Assembly (NCBI RefSeq): GCF_013343715.1
Contig: NZ_JABUNR010000002.1
Location: 62,001 to 126,000, forward strand
Direction of reading: 5' to 3'
DNA length: 64,000 nt
From: Mesobacillus harenae
GTDB lineage: Bacteria > Bacillota > Bacilli > Bacillales > Cytobacillaceae
This document shows, one piece after another, positions 48,142 to 55,911 of the stretch (positions are counted from its first letter, which is position 1; every line of letters begins with the position of its first letter). The notes beneath the pieces are model-generated. The model did not search any database. It saw nothing but the letters and a program-made list of their open reading frames with translations, and had not been told where the DNA came from. Position numbers and translations under genes: made by a program.

Positions 48142-48897
48142 ATGAATTATGCAGTAGTAACCGGGGCGTCCAAGGGACTAGGAGCTTCTATCGCAAAAAA
48201 AATGATAGCAAAGGACATGACGTTGATATCTGTCTCACGTTCAGAAAACACTGAGCTTAAAAGCCAGACCGCAGAGCAAGGAGCCGGATATCTCCACTAT
48301 AAGTGCGATCTTTCTTCCTTAGAGGAAACCAAAATTGTCTTTAACAAGATAGCTGAAAAGATTTTTGGTCCTGACACCGACACAGTCTATTTATTTAATA
48401 ATGCAGGAGTAATTGAGCCAATTGATACAGCTGGAAACCTTGATGAAGCTTCCATTTTGACTAGCGTACAAGTTAATTTAACAGCGCCGGTTCTAGTTAG
48501 TAATTTGTTTTTAAACGAAGCGGCACGTTCCGGGGCAAGGCTGGTTGTGGTCAATATCAGTTCTGGTGCAGCAGAACGTCCTGTTCACGGCTGGAGCATG
48601 TACTGCAGTACAAAGGCAGCCTTAAATATGTTTACCAAAACCGCAGCAATGGAGCTGGATGAGGCAAAGAGCAACAACCTAGTTATTGCCTTTAGCCCCG
48701 GAATCATGGATACGGGAATGCAAGGTACAATCCGTTCATCTTCCAGAGAAGCCTTTGCTGAAGTCGAAACCTTCCAAGGCTACAAAGAACAAGGACTGCT
48801 CCGTCAACCCGACACCGTTGCAGAAGCACTCGTCCGGCTTATCATGCAAGGCAAGCTGGAAAACGGAAAAATCTATCGCGTAAACGACCTGCTGTAA
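48142..48897 (+). CDS. Short-chain dehydrogenase/reductase, (S)-benzoin-forming type (YueD-like)
   Basis: This 251-residue SDR has the cofactor motif TGASKGLG (7-14), NNAG near 90, the catalytic serine in NISSGAA and the Y-x3-K of YCSTK. It resembles YueD/sepiapterin reductase-like proteins that reduce aromatic diketones such as benzil with NADPH. The natural substrate is unknown. ATG 48142 has GAGGTGA upstream; it is a single-gene unit. Confidence 0.88.
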   Translation: MNYAVVTGASKGLGASIAKKMIAKDMTLISVSRSENTELKSQTAEQGAGYLHYKCDLSSLEETKIVFNKIAEKIFGPDTDTVYLFNNAGVIEPIDTAGNLDEASILTSVQVNLTAPVLVSNLFLNEAARSGARLVVVNISSGAAERPVHGWSMYCSTKAALNMFTKTAAMELDEAKSNNLVIAFSPGIMDTGMQGTIRSSSREAFAEVETFQGYKEQGLLRQPDTVAEALVRLIMQGKLENGKIYRVNDLL

Positions 48898-48904
48898 AAA
48901 AATT

Positions 48905-48935
48905 GGAGCCTGGCAGTATGCCGGCTCCTTTTTTT
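48905..48935. terminator. Bidirectional terminator
   Basis: GGAGCC-GGCA pairs with TGCC-GGCTCC (48905-48928), with a T-run on the forward strand and A-run on the other side. It separates the converging SDR and histidine kinase genes. Confidence 0.88.
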
Positions 48936-48939
48936 CAGC

Positions 48940-50307
48940 CTATTGTTTTGGAAATAAAATCGTAAACATTGTTCCTTCCTCAAGCTCACTGTCTGCCTCA
49001 ATCGTACCCCTATGGGCTTCTACGAGAGCCTTGACAATTGATAGGCCAATCCCGACACCGCCAGTTTTTCGGGCACGTGATTTATCTCCCCTGTAAAATC
49101 GTTCGAATATATGAGGTAAATCCTCACTAGCAATCCCGTTTCCATCATCAGCGATCATAAACCCAGCCATATCTCCTTCTTCAATCCCTGCAATGGTGAC
49201 GGTACCATGCTCAGGAGTGAATTTTAGCGCATTATTGATAACGTTTGTTAATATTTGCATTATCCTATCCCGGTCACCCTTAAAGCATAAATCCTTTATC
49301 GGGGTCAGAACCCTCAGTTCTACGCCTTTTTGGTTAAAAACAGGCATTACGAGCTCACTCATTGATCCTAATAGTTCACTAACTTCAAGGTCTGTTTTGT
49401 TTAAGCGGATTTGCGGATTCTCGGCAGCAAGGAGCTTCTCTAGTTCATTAACCAACCTGACAAGTCTCATTAATTCACTATGGCTTTGTTTAAGTCTTGC
49501 TGGAGTCGGCTCCCAAACACCATCCTGAAAAGCTTCAATCTGGCTTCTTAGGGTGGCCAGCGGCGTGCGCAGCTCATGGGCAAGGTCCCCAGTGAATTCC
49601 TTTCGAAGACGTTCTTCTTTTTCCAGTGATTTAGACAGGTCATTGAAAGCCATTCCAAGCTGTTTCATTTCCAGAGACAGGTTTTCTAATGGAACACGCA
49701 CGTTTTTCCGATGCATCATTAGTTCTTCTACAGCTGAAGACAGACTGTTTACACCTGCTGTCAGGCGTTTGGAAAACAGCATGCTGAACGCCAGAGCCAA
49801 TATAACGGTTATTGCCCCCGCGATAATAATATAGTTCTTAATTGTTTGCAGGAAAACGTATTCACTATCTACGAAACCTTTTGGATAGTAGGCTTTAAGG
49901 ATGCCAATGGTTTCTCCTTCATGTGTAAAGGTCTCCATGGAAGTCTTCCAGTTATCTTCCAAATAGGGGTTGTTTCTTAAACCCATTCCTTCCATAATCC
50001 CGCGGATAGAGGTTGAGTCGAGCAATAAAACCTCTTCAGGTGTATAAATTTGATAATAAAGGCTGTCCGTCATTGCATGTTCATGAAGTAGCTGCGACAC
50101 TCTTTCTCCTGTAAAAGTACCGCTATCCTGATACTCCAATTTTAAGTCACTTATCAGCTGTTTAACCCGGTCAGTCCGATTCTCATTAATATAATGATTA
50201 AAACTTGCTTCAAAACCCCATTGAATTCCAAAGCTGACAAGCAGGATACCTGTCAAGGAAACTAGCAAAAAATAAAATAGGATTTTAGATCGAAGCGTTT
50301 TTAACAT
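48940..50307 (-). CDS. Sensor histidine kinase
   Basis: This 455-residue protein has two membrane segments (about 8-28 and 155-180) around an extracytoplasmic sensor, a HAMP linker, the phospho-acceptor histidine in DLAHELRTPLA, and the ATPase boxes NNALKFTPEHG, DDGNGI and GVGIGLSIVK. It pairs with the response regulator just upstream. The ATG at 50305-50307 has GGGGGATC ahead of it and overlaps the regulator's end by 23 bases. It is BaeS/ResE-like; the signal is unknown. Confidence 0.92.
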   Translation of the reverse strand: MLKTLRSKILFYFLLVSLTGILLVSFGIQWGFEASFNHYINENRTDRVKQLISDLKLEYQDSGTFTGERVSQLLHEHAMTDSLYYQIYTPEEVLLLDSTSIRGIMEGMGLRNNPYLEDNWKTSMETFTHEGETIGILKAYYPKGFVDSEYVFLQTIKNYIIIAGAITVILALAFSMLFSKRLTAGVNSLSSAVEELMMHRKNVRVPLENLSLEMKQLGMAFNDLSKSLEKEERLRKEFTGDLAHELRTPLATLRSQIEAFQDGVWEPTPARLKQSHSELMRLVRLVNELEKLLAAENPQIRLNKTDLEVSELLGSMSELVMPVFNQKGVELRVLTPIKDLCFKGDRDRIMQILTNVINNALKFTPEHGTVTIAGIEEGDMAGFMIADDGNGIASEDLPHIFERFYRGDKSRARKTGGVGIGLSIVKALVEAHRGTIEADSELEEGTMFTILFPKQ

Positions 50308-51007
50308 CCGGTGATCCCCCAAACTTATAACCCATTCCAAAGACAGTCAGGATATATTTAGGATCACGTGCATCTGCCTCGATCTTTTTTCGTAGGTTTT
50401 TAATATGAGTATCGATGCTGCGCTCATAACCTTCATAGGAAAACCCATCTTCCTGTATTTTTTCCAGCAAATCCATCCGGCTATATACCCTGCCTGGATG
50501 CTGAGCTAAATTTGACAATAGTCTGTATTCGATCGGGGTGACGTTAATAATTTGTCCGCCAATTTCTATTTCCCTTTTAAACAAGTTGATTACAAGCCCC
50601 TGTTTGTTAAAAGAAAGCTCCATCCCGCTGGTTTTTGATGATTTTTTGACTCTGCGGAAAATAGCTTGGATCCTGACGACAACTTCCCTTGGACTGAAAG
50701 GCTTTGTCACATAATCATCAGCACCGATAACAATTCCATTTATCCGCTCAGCCTCACCTGATTTAGCTGTGAGCATTAATATCGGTACTTCGGAGTCTTT
50801 ACGAATAAGTCTGCATACCTCCTCACCAGAAATATCCGGAAGCATTAAATCAAGAACAATTAAGTCAGGCTGAACTGTGTCAGCCTTTTTCAAGGCATCA
50901 ATTCCATTATCAGCGATAAAAACCTGGTAGCCATCCTTCTTTAAATAGGCTTCCAATACTTCACTAATCATTTTCTCATCATCAACAAGCAAAATCGTTT
51001 CACGCAC
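50285..51007 (-). CDS. OmpR-family response regulator
   Basis: This 240-residue protein has a receiver domain with D53 in LDLMLPD, conserved T and K in MLTAK and TKPFSP, and a C-terminal winged helix ending in SIDTHIKNLRKKIE...GMGYKF. It is the first gene of the two-gene unit with the kinase. The target genes are not evident. Confidence 0.95.
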   Translation of the reverse strand: MRETILLVDDEKMISEVLEAYLKKDGYQVFIADNGIDALKKADTVQPDLIVLDLMLPDISGEEVCRLIRKDSEVPILMLTAKSGEAERINGIVIGADDYVTKPFSPREVVVRIQAIFRRVKKSSKTSGMELSFNKQGLVINLFKREIEIGGQIINVTPIEYRLLSNLAQHPGRVYSRMDLLEKIQEDGFSYEGYERSIDTHIKNLRKKIEADARDPKYILTVFGMGYKFGGSPDVKNASI

Positions 51008-51562
51008 GGCCGCTCTCCCCTTATTGCTCCTTTATCTTCTAAAGATAAATCTTCACAACTTCCACATAACTTCAACATAAGATTCACATACCTATTAATT
51101 ATTATAAAGATAACAAAAACAACAAGGAGTCACTAAAAAGGAAGAATTAATGACTCTTCCTGTTAACACCTTGAAAATAGTGACCAACCTTTTTAATATA
51201 TTGGATCAGAAGAAACCAAGCCTGAAAATCGGTAACACTTTAAGAGTCATCGGTTTTCTTACACTTAGTATAATGAGAAATCCTATTTTCAAGAGTGCTA
51301 AGTGCCCAAGCGTAAAAGTTTTACAAACTTCCCTTTTTATAATGTTAATAGTAACTCCCTTTTGGACGGATTGGCTATCATGCCAATCTTTTTTTATTGG
51401 CTCAGTTAAAGATTTTCGTTTCAGGCGCTGCTTTCCGCGGGGCGGTCGGGAAGGTTATGCCCTATCGTGAAAAAACTACCTCCTCGGCGCTGAAGATTTT
51501 TGATAAAGGGAACTTGTTTTAAATCACTATAAGAGGATAGATAAGGAATAGAGGTGATGAAA
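51008..51562. other. Intergenic stretch with inverted repeats and a repeat remnant
   Basis: There is no gene I can support. The stretch contains inverted repeats AATGACTCTT/AAGAGTCAT (51149 and 51243) and CTTGAAAATAG/CTATTTTCAAG (51170 and about 51285), then a decayed GC-rich repeat at 51421-51500. A 106-codon forward open frame crossing all this lacks a ribosome site. Confidence 0.5.
51421..51500. repeat. Decayed GC-rich intergenic repeat, copy 3
   Basis: CAGGCGCTGCTTTCCGCGGG, GCGGTCGGGAAGG and CCTCCTCGGCGCTGAAGA are pieces of the same repeat type as 22669-22757 and 37118-37250. They are interrupted by an unrelated AT-rich insert. Confidence 0.6.
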
Positions 51563-51883
51563 ATGAAAAAGACTATTCACTCGCTTACAAAACTTATCGA
51601 GGAAGCCCAGGAACACAGAGGACAATCTGAGTTATGGATGGCTCAGCACGAGGTTGAATCGACAGGGGTCACACTAGGAGATGAAGATACAGGAGGTGCG
51701 GGGGCAGAGCTTGAGCTCAAGGCATTACTCAAAACTCCAGAGCAAGCTTTGAATTATTCTGAAACATTCCAGGATCCTCTTCTCTACGAAGACGCAATGA
51801 GCCAACTAGAACAAATAAAAAAACTAGTTCCCTACCATGTAACCAGTCCACAAAAACTAGAAAGGCTAACATCTACCTGGTGA
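51563..51883 (+). CDS. Hypothetical protein, 106 residues
   Basis: This acidic, soluble protein starts MKKTIHSLTKLIEEAQEHRG and ends LVPYHVTSPQKLERLTSTW. It has a solid ribosome site (AGAGGTGA) before the ATG at 51563; in-frame GTG and ATG lie just ahead and are less well placed. The composition reads as authentic protein, with amphipathic helices and no membrane segment. I recognise no family. Confidence 0.7.
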   Translation: MKKTIHSLTKLIEEAQEHRGQSELWMAQHEVESTGVTLGDEDTGGAGAELELKALLKTPEQALNYSETFQDPLLYEDAMSQLEQIKKLVPYHVTSPQKLERLTSTW

Positions 51884-51892
51884 CAGGCACCA
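51878..51892. repeat. Short palindromic motif TGGTGACAGGCACCA
   Basis: This 15-bp imperfect palindrome lies at the stop codon of the preceding gene. Close variants lie at 61130-61144 and 61822-61836. It is a short intergenic motif type common in Bacillus. Confidence 0.5.
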
Positions 51893-52022
51893 CCCAAATA
51901 ACTGGTAAATTTCTTTTTCCAAGATTTACATCATGGAAATTGGGTGTTCGCCCGCTAATTATAGTTTAATTAAGTTTTAAAAGGCAATAAGTAGACTAGT
52001 CTCAAAAGGAAGGAGTGGCAAC

Positions 52023-52325
52023 ATGAAGAAAAAAAACCTATTGCTATCGATTTCTTTAGGATCAAGTTTATTTCTTGCAGGCTGCGGAAGTACGGAGGAG
52101 CCGCCGCCAGAAGAAGATCCAGTGCTAGAACAAGAAGAAACAGTACCAGTACCTGGAACTACTGATGGAACAGACAATGGAGACACTGAAGGTACAAATG
52201 ATGGTTTCAGTGACGATGAAACAATTGATGATACTATGCCTGAAGATGAATCACTTAATGACGATAACACTTTAACTGACGAGGATATGACAGGAGATAG
52301 TTCTGAAGAATCAACTGAACAATAA
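52023..52325 (+). CDS. Small acidic lipoprotein
   Basis: This 100-residue protein has a lipoprotein signal (lipobox LAGC, C20-C21 region) followed by a low-complexity tail of Pro, Glu, Asp, Thr and Gly with hardly any hydrophobic residues. It should be anchored on the outer face of the membrane as an extended, negatively charged chain. Function is unknown. GGAAGGAGTGG lies before the ATG and a strong terminator follows. Confidence 0.8.
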   Translation: MKKKNLLLSISLGSSLFLAGCGSTEEPPPEEDPVLEQEETVPVPGTTDGTDNGDTEGTNDGFSDDETIDDTMPEDESLNDDNTLTDEDMTGDSSEESTEQ

Positions 52326-52341
52326 ATAGAATTTTAGCTAA

Positions 52342-52377
52342 AAACAGGACCCATCCAAAAACTGGATGGGTCCTGTT
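52342..52377 (+). terminator. Terminator after the small lipoprotein gene
   Basis: AACAGGACCCATCCA pairs with TGGATGGGTCCTGTT, about 15 bp, with a short loop. The T-run is weak but the stem is very stable. Confidence 0.75.
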
Positions 52378-52439
52378 ACTTATATTTAGCAGGCCTCCAC
52401 TACACAATAATAAAGAGTAAAAACAAAGGAGAGCAGCTA

Positions 52440-52586
52440 ATGACCAAGAAATTTAACGATGGCAGCAGAAATCAAAATTCTCCCAAGGCTGGGCATAAAC
52501 GCTCATTCCATACTGGTGAGGTTCTAAGCGGTGATAACAGTAAAGGAAACAAACGAAATAAAGACCAAAGTGACAAAACAGACTAA
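52440..52586 (+). CDS. Small hydrophilic protein, 48 residues
   Basis: An ATG with AAAGGAGAG upstream opens a frame encoding MTKKFNDGSRNQNSPKAGHK and ending in KGNKRNKDQSDKTD. The protein is rich in Lys, Asn, Gly and Ser with no hydrophobic core, so it is probably disordered. A terminator follows at 52649. Such small hydrophilic proteins are often spore- or stress-related in Bacillus, but I recognise no family. Confidence 0.6.
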   Translation: MTKKFNDGSRNQNSPKAGHKRSFHTGEVLSGDNSKGNKRNKDQSDKTD

Positions 52587-52648
52587 TTCGGAACACAAAC
52601 GCCCGCTATGGGCAGCATATTGGTCACCAGGCTGGATAATCACGTGAG

Positions 52649-52676
52649 AAAGCCGGCTATAGCAGCCGGCTTTTAT
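52649..52676 (+). terminator. Terminator after the 48-residue gene
   Basis: AAAGCCGGCT pairs with AGCCGGCTTT followed by TATACTT. The near-perfect stem works on both strands and separates two converging genes. Confidence 0.8.
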
Positions 52677-52712
52677 ACTTATAGCTATTTAGTTTTTAAA
52701 TAGTTCCTTTTA

Positions 52713-53630
52713 CTATCTTAAAACTGACCCTGCCATTCTGACAAATGTATGTCTCTGGCCGCGAACGACAATGGAGTATGACATAATATTTTGGGGAATG
52801 GCGATTCCGTGCATTCCTGCATCTCCAATGTGGTACAGGTCAGCACCGGCCATCTTGCTGTTTAGAGCTATTTGTTTGATGGTTGCTTCATCGGCACCTT
52901 CCTGGCTAGTCCCAGTAGTCAAAATAGCGAGCGCCCCTTTTTCATGTACCATATCGACCAGCTTCCCAGTTTTCTCAACCGTGAACCCAGGAACTGTCCC
53001 TGGTGAGGGAATTAAAATAATATCTGCACCGGCCTCTACAAATGAGTTAAGGGTTTCTGCAGTCATCATGCTGCTTCCAGTCTCGCCCGCGACTCCGGCC
53101 CCGTGCATTTTCCCAGCAATGATCAGCCCGTCAGGACCAAAGGCAGCTCTTGCTTTTTCGATTGCCCGTGTGATTTCCGTATTGGAAACACCCGTTTTAG
53201 GATTCCCCGTTAAACAGACAAAGTCAAAGCCAAGCTCTTTTGCCTTCTCCAGAGAAGCCTTAGTGGCAATTCGGCCCTCGGGAAGCTGCTGTAATTCTTC
53301 TAATTTTTTCGCGGATAAATCTACTGGCTCAAGATTTAGTCCAACCGGACGCCCAATCATTTGCTTAAGCTTAATAACAATTTCCTCTGGACTTTCAGCT
53401 TCAAGACCTTGCATTTCTGGATTAAACACATCAAAAAAGTTCAATAAAACCATGTCCGCACCAAAGGCGGCCGCCATTTCTGCATTCGTCACTGCAGGAT
53501 ATAACGGTGAAAAACTTCCGATTACCTCTGATATAATTACTCTTCCCTCGGAAGCCACTATGGACTGCCTCAAATCTTGTCCACTCATTTTGAGAAAGTC
53601 GGATGCGGAACAATCTAGTAAACGTTTCAA
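52713..53630 (-). CDS. TIM-barrel-like protein of unknown function (DUF7916-type)
   Basis: This 305-residue soluble protein starts at TTG (53628-53630) with GGGAGG 7 nt upstream and begins MKRLLDCSASDFLKMSGQDL. Alternating strand/helix stretches such as ADMVLLNFFDVF, GRPVGLNLEPVD, FVCLTGNP, GLIIAGKMHGAGVAGE, ADIILIPSPGTVPGFT and HIGDAGMHGI look like a beta/alpha barrel. It resembles a family of uncharacterised proteins often found near sugar or PTS genes in Firmicutes. No enzyme activity can be assigned. It stands alone here. A 292-codon antisense open frame is a shadow. Confidence 0.75.
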   Translation of the reverse strand: MKRLLDCSASDFLKMSGQDLRQSIVASEGRVIISEVIGSFSPLYPAVTNAEMAAAFGADMVLLNFFDVFNPEMQGLEAESPEEIVIKLKQMIGRPVGLNLEPVDLSAKKLEELQQLPEGRIATKASLEKAKELGFDFVCLTGNPKTGVSNTEITRAIEKARAAFGPDGLIIAGKMHGAGVAGETGSSMMTAETLNSFVEAGADIILIPSPGTVPGFTVEKTGKLVDMVHEKGALAILTTGTSQEGADEATIKQIALNSKMAGADLYHIGDAGMHGIAIPQNIMSYSIVVRGQRHTFVRMAGSVLR

Positions 53631-53829
53631 ACTAATACCTCCCAGGTAATATGTACTAAAAGAGACGGAGCTGGCTAGCAAGGATGTGACTCAAGCGCCA
53701 TTTTTTATTCTTTCACTCCTGACAATAGTTTCATTCTCATTGAAATTATTAAAACAAAAATCAGCATACATTTCCACTTTCAGACTAAAAAACAAAAGTA
53801 AACTGTTCTTACCTAACCTTATCCTAATT

Positions 53830-53855
53830 AAAAAAAACCAGCAAAGAATGCTGGT
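53830..53855 (-). terminator. Terminator after the coiled-coil protein gene
   Basis: ACCAGCA pairs with TGCTGGT (53837-53843 with 53849-53855), followed by eight T on the reverse strand. Confidence 0.88.
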
Positions 53856-53864
53856 CTCCAAACA

Positions 53865-55124
53865 TTATTCTACAGCTTCCTCTTCAGAACCTTCACTGTC
53901 CGCGCCCTTCTGTGGCTTTTGCGAACGGTTTTCTGTGTTCTTTTTATCAGCTTCCTTTTTCTTTTCTTCTGCTTTCTTAGCTGCGTCTATTTTCTTTTCT
54001 TCTGATTTCTTCAAACCCTCTTGTTGTTTCTCGGTAGCTTTCTTTTCAGTTTCACTTTTCTTTTCTTGAACCTTTTGTTCAGCCTTTTGCTGCTTTTCTT
54101 CCACTTTCTTTACTTCCTTTTGCTGCTTTTCTTCCGCTTTCTTTACTGCCTTTTGCTGCTTTTCTTCAGCCTTATTCACGGATACAGCTTCAGCATTTTC
54201 CTGCTCTTCTAATGCTTCTTCGTCAGTGACTTCTGCAGCTGCGGCGGCGACAAGCGTATCCTCACCTTGTTCTGTTGCTCCTTCGGCCGCCTCTTCTGCA
54301 GCCCCGATTTGCTCTTCAGTGGCCTGGTCAAGTTCAGCCGGAGCTTCCTCCACCACAACTTCTGAATCGCTTGTTTCTTGCGGCTGAGGCAATGCTTCAG
54401 CGATCACTTTCGAAGCTTTAAACTTCCCGGTTTTTCTAACACTTTTAATCTCTGAAGGATGAAGGCCTAATTGCTTTGCTACTTCGCCGAACCCGATACC
54501 TTCTCCGGAAGCGAACAGGCTGGCTACTTCTTCAACAGACTTCTCTGTAGCACTTGCAAGCAAAAACACCTGGGCAATTTGGCCATATCCTAAGCCTTCA
54601 TCCCGAAGTTTTTGTACCTGCTCCTTATCAAGGTCTTTTACTACCTCAGCAACCACCTTTGCTTCAGTCGTTGTCTCTTCTAGCTCCTTTTGTGCTTCTT
54701 CTTCTAATTCGTCTGCAACCTCAGGCGCAACCTCTGAAACTTCTTTTAGAGTTTCGGATAACTCCTCTGCGACAGCCTCAGTTGAATCATCCCTAACAAT
54801 AACTTCTGTAATTTTCTCTTGAGCCTCTACTAACAATTTCTGATAGTCAGTTACTGCTAATTGGATGAAATCTTCCTTTTCCAGCTCTGTTAACTCTTTC
54901 GCTTCACTGAGCCGCTCTTCTGCAAAATCTAATAAAAGCTCGGCTTCCTTCTCATTATCAAATGTAATTAATAATTTCAAGTCTTCTAAAAGCTGATCAA
55001 ATGTATACAAAAATTGGTCTTGAGTAATACCTGGTTCCGTAGTTCCTTCATTTTCAGATGCTGACACACCAGTTCCAAATGCTAGCATTGTGAAAAGAAA
55101 TACTGCTGAAACTAACTTTTTCAT
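53865..55124 (-). CDS. Exported DUF5667-type protein with long Lys/Glu coiled coil
   Basis: This 419-residue protein has a signal peptide with likely cleavage after GVSA, then a helical DUF5667-like part (about 30-110). Next come two related segments EGLGYGQIAQVF and EGIGFGEVAKQL (about 175-225), an Ala/Glu-rich part, and a C-terminal Lys/Glu/Gln coiled coil built on repeats of KAEEKQQK. It has no membrane anchor or sorting motif. It is probably secreted or cell-wall associated. It sits behind a c-di-GMP riboswitch with a terminator, suggesting a role in surface, adhesion or biofilm lifestyle. GGGGGAAAAGG precedes the ATG. Confidence 0.82.
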   Translation of the reverse strand: MKKLVSAVFLFTMLAFGTGVSASENEGTTEPGITQDQFLYTFDQLLEDLKLLITFDNEKEAELLLDFAEERLSEAKELTELEKEDFIQLAVTDYQKLLVEAQEKITEVIVRDDSTEAVAEELSETLKEVSEVAPEVADELEEEAQKELEETTTEAKVVAEVVKDLDKEQVQKLRDEGLGYGQIAQVFLLASATEKSVEEVASLFASGEGIGFGEVAKQLGLHPSEIKSVRKTGKFKASKVIAEALPQPQETSDSEVVVEEAPAELDQATEEQIGAAEEAAEGATEQGEDTLVAAAAAEVTDEEALEEQENAEAVSVNKAEEKQQKAVKKAEEKQQKEVKKVEEKQQKAEQKVQEKKSETEKKATEKQQEGLKKSEEKKIDAAKKAEEKKKEADKKNTENRSQKPQKGADSEGSEEEAVE

Positions 55125-55178
55125 ACCTTTTCCCCCAAACAATCATAATTAGAATTAAATATTCAAAGGAAAGGAGCC

Positions 55179-55207
55179 CAAAACATGCTGCCCCCGAAGA
55201 ACAGCAT
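55179..55207 (-). terminator. Riboswitch-controlled terminator
   Basis: ATGCTGTTC pairs with GGGGCAGCAT (some G-U) around a TTCG tetraloop, followed by GTTTTGGG. It lies between the c-di-GMP aptamer and the ribosome site of the coiled-coil protein gene. Confidence 0.72.
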
Positions 55208-55222
55208 CTCACAGCCGTAAAT

Positions 55223-55308
55223 CTTCGGTAACTGGCTGGCGTAGTTATAAATACCTTAGCCCCTTTAGTTTTGCGTCCTCAGGTTTCCCCAAGTTTGCCC
55301 TTACCGAA
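55223..55308 (-). ncRNA. Cyclic-di-GMP-I riboswitch (GEMM)
   Basis: The reverse strand shows the class-I core: TTCGGTAAGGGCAAACTTGG, GGAAACC (tetraloop GAAA) and GGACGCAAAACTA. These are followed by GGGGCTAAGG, CTACGCCAGCC and AGTTACCGAA. The flanking TTCGGTAA/TTACCGAA pair forms P1. It should control the exported coiled-coil protein gene downstream. Confidence 0.92.
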
Positions 55309-55408
55309 TTTAACTCTATCTCTATCATAATCGGTCAAGATTAAGAAATACATAGAATAATAAGAAATATTATGCAATTTCCGTCGAAAAATCGTTCTAT
55401 TTACCTAG

Positions 55409-55800
55409 TTAAAGTTTAATTGTATCGAGTATGGCATGAGGGTTAAGTAACGAAACCGACGCTGCAAATGCAACCTGCTTTTTCCATGTGAGATGAATAC
55501 TATCCTCTTCACCCTCTGACTTCACTTTGCTTGTCCATGTCACATACCCCATATAAACCATAAAACTAATTCCAACACCGATTAGGTCACCATTTAGCCA
55601 TGGTAGACTTAGAACGGCCGCTGACACACCTATAACTGCGAGCGTAATTAAGGCCGTATCACAAACCGCCGCTGTCAGAATAGCTGGGAGTGCTTTAGTT
55701 AAATTTCTATGTATAGCTCCTTGATTAAAAATAAAGATATTTTGAACACCTAGCGGCAGTATTAGCCCGAAGGCAAGCCGTGAATCATTGCGCCTGTCAC
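55409..55800 (-). pseudogene. Broken LysE/ArgO-family amino-acid exporter
   Basis: A GTG (55798-55800) with GGAGG upstream begins MTGAMIHG. The rest of the family sequence then continues in another frame (LAFGLILPLGVQNIFIFNQG through SVSLLNPHAILDTIKL). A single missing base near 55783-55787 explains this. The protein also stops right after the LNPHAILDT motif, about two-thirds of the way through a normal LysE protein. Both defects make it non-functional. The intact ancestor would have exported lysine, arginine or a similar compound. Confidence 0.82.
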
Positions 55801-55871
55801 CTGTAAACCTCCAATAACTTCAATATTTTTTTCTAAGTGAAACGTAAAATGTGTTCCTTTCCTCAGACTTT

Positions 55872-55898
55872 TAAAAAACCGCTGGCCCTTCCAGCGGT
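55872..55898 (-). terminator. Terminator after Mn catalase
   Basis: ACCGCTGG pairs with CCAGCGGT (55878-55885 with 55891-55898), followed by TTTTTTAAAA on the reverse strand. Confidence 0.88.
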
Positions 55899-55911
55899 TC
55901 CTTATATTTAA

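Noticed and set aside
51150..51470. 106-codon forward open frame upstream of 51563
   Set aside because: It has no ribosome site and runs through inverted repeats into a decayed GC-rich repeat.
52771..53649. 292-codon forward open frame antisense to the TIM-barrel-like gene
   Set aside because: It is a shadow of the opposite strand gene, which has a ribosome site, TTG start and sensible protein pattern; the antisense product is Ser/Pro/Ile-rich with no family features.
55782..55800. Programmed frameshift in the LysE-type gene
   Set aside because: No slippery heptamer or stimulatory structure is evident and the gene is also truncated at its 3' end.
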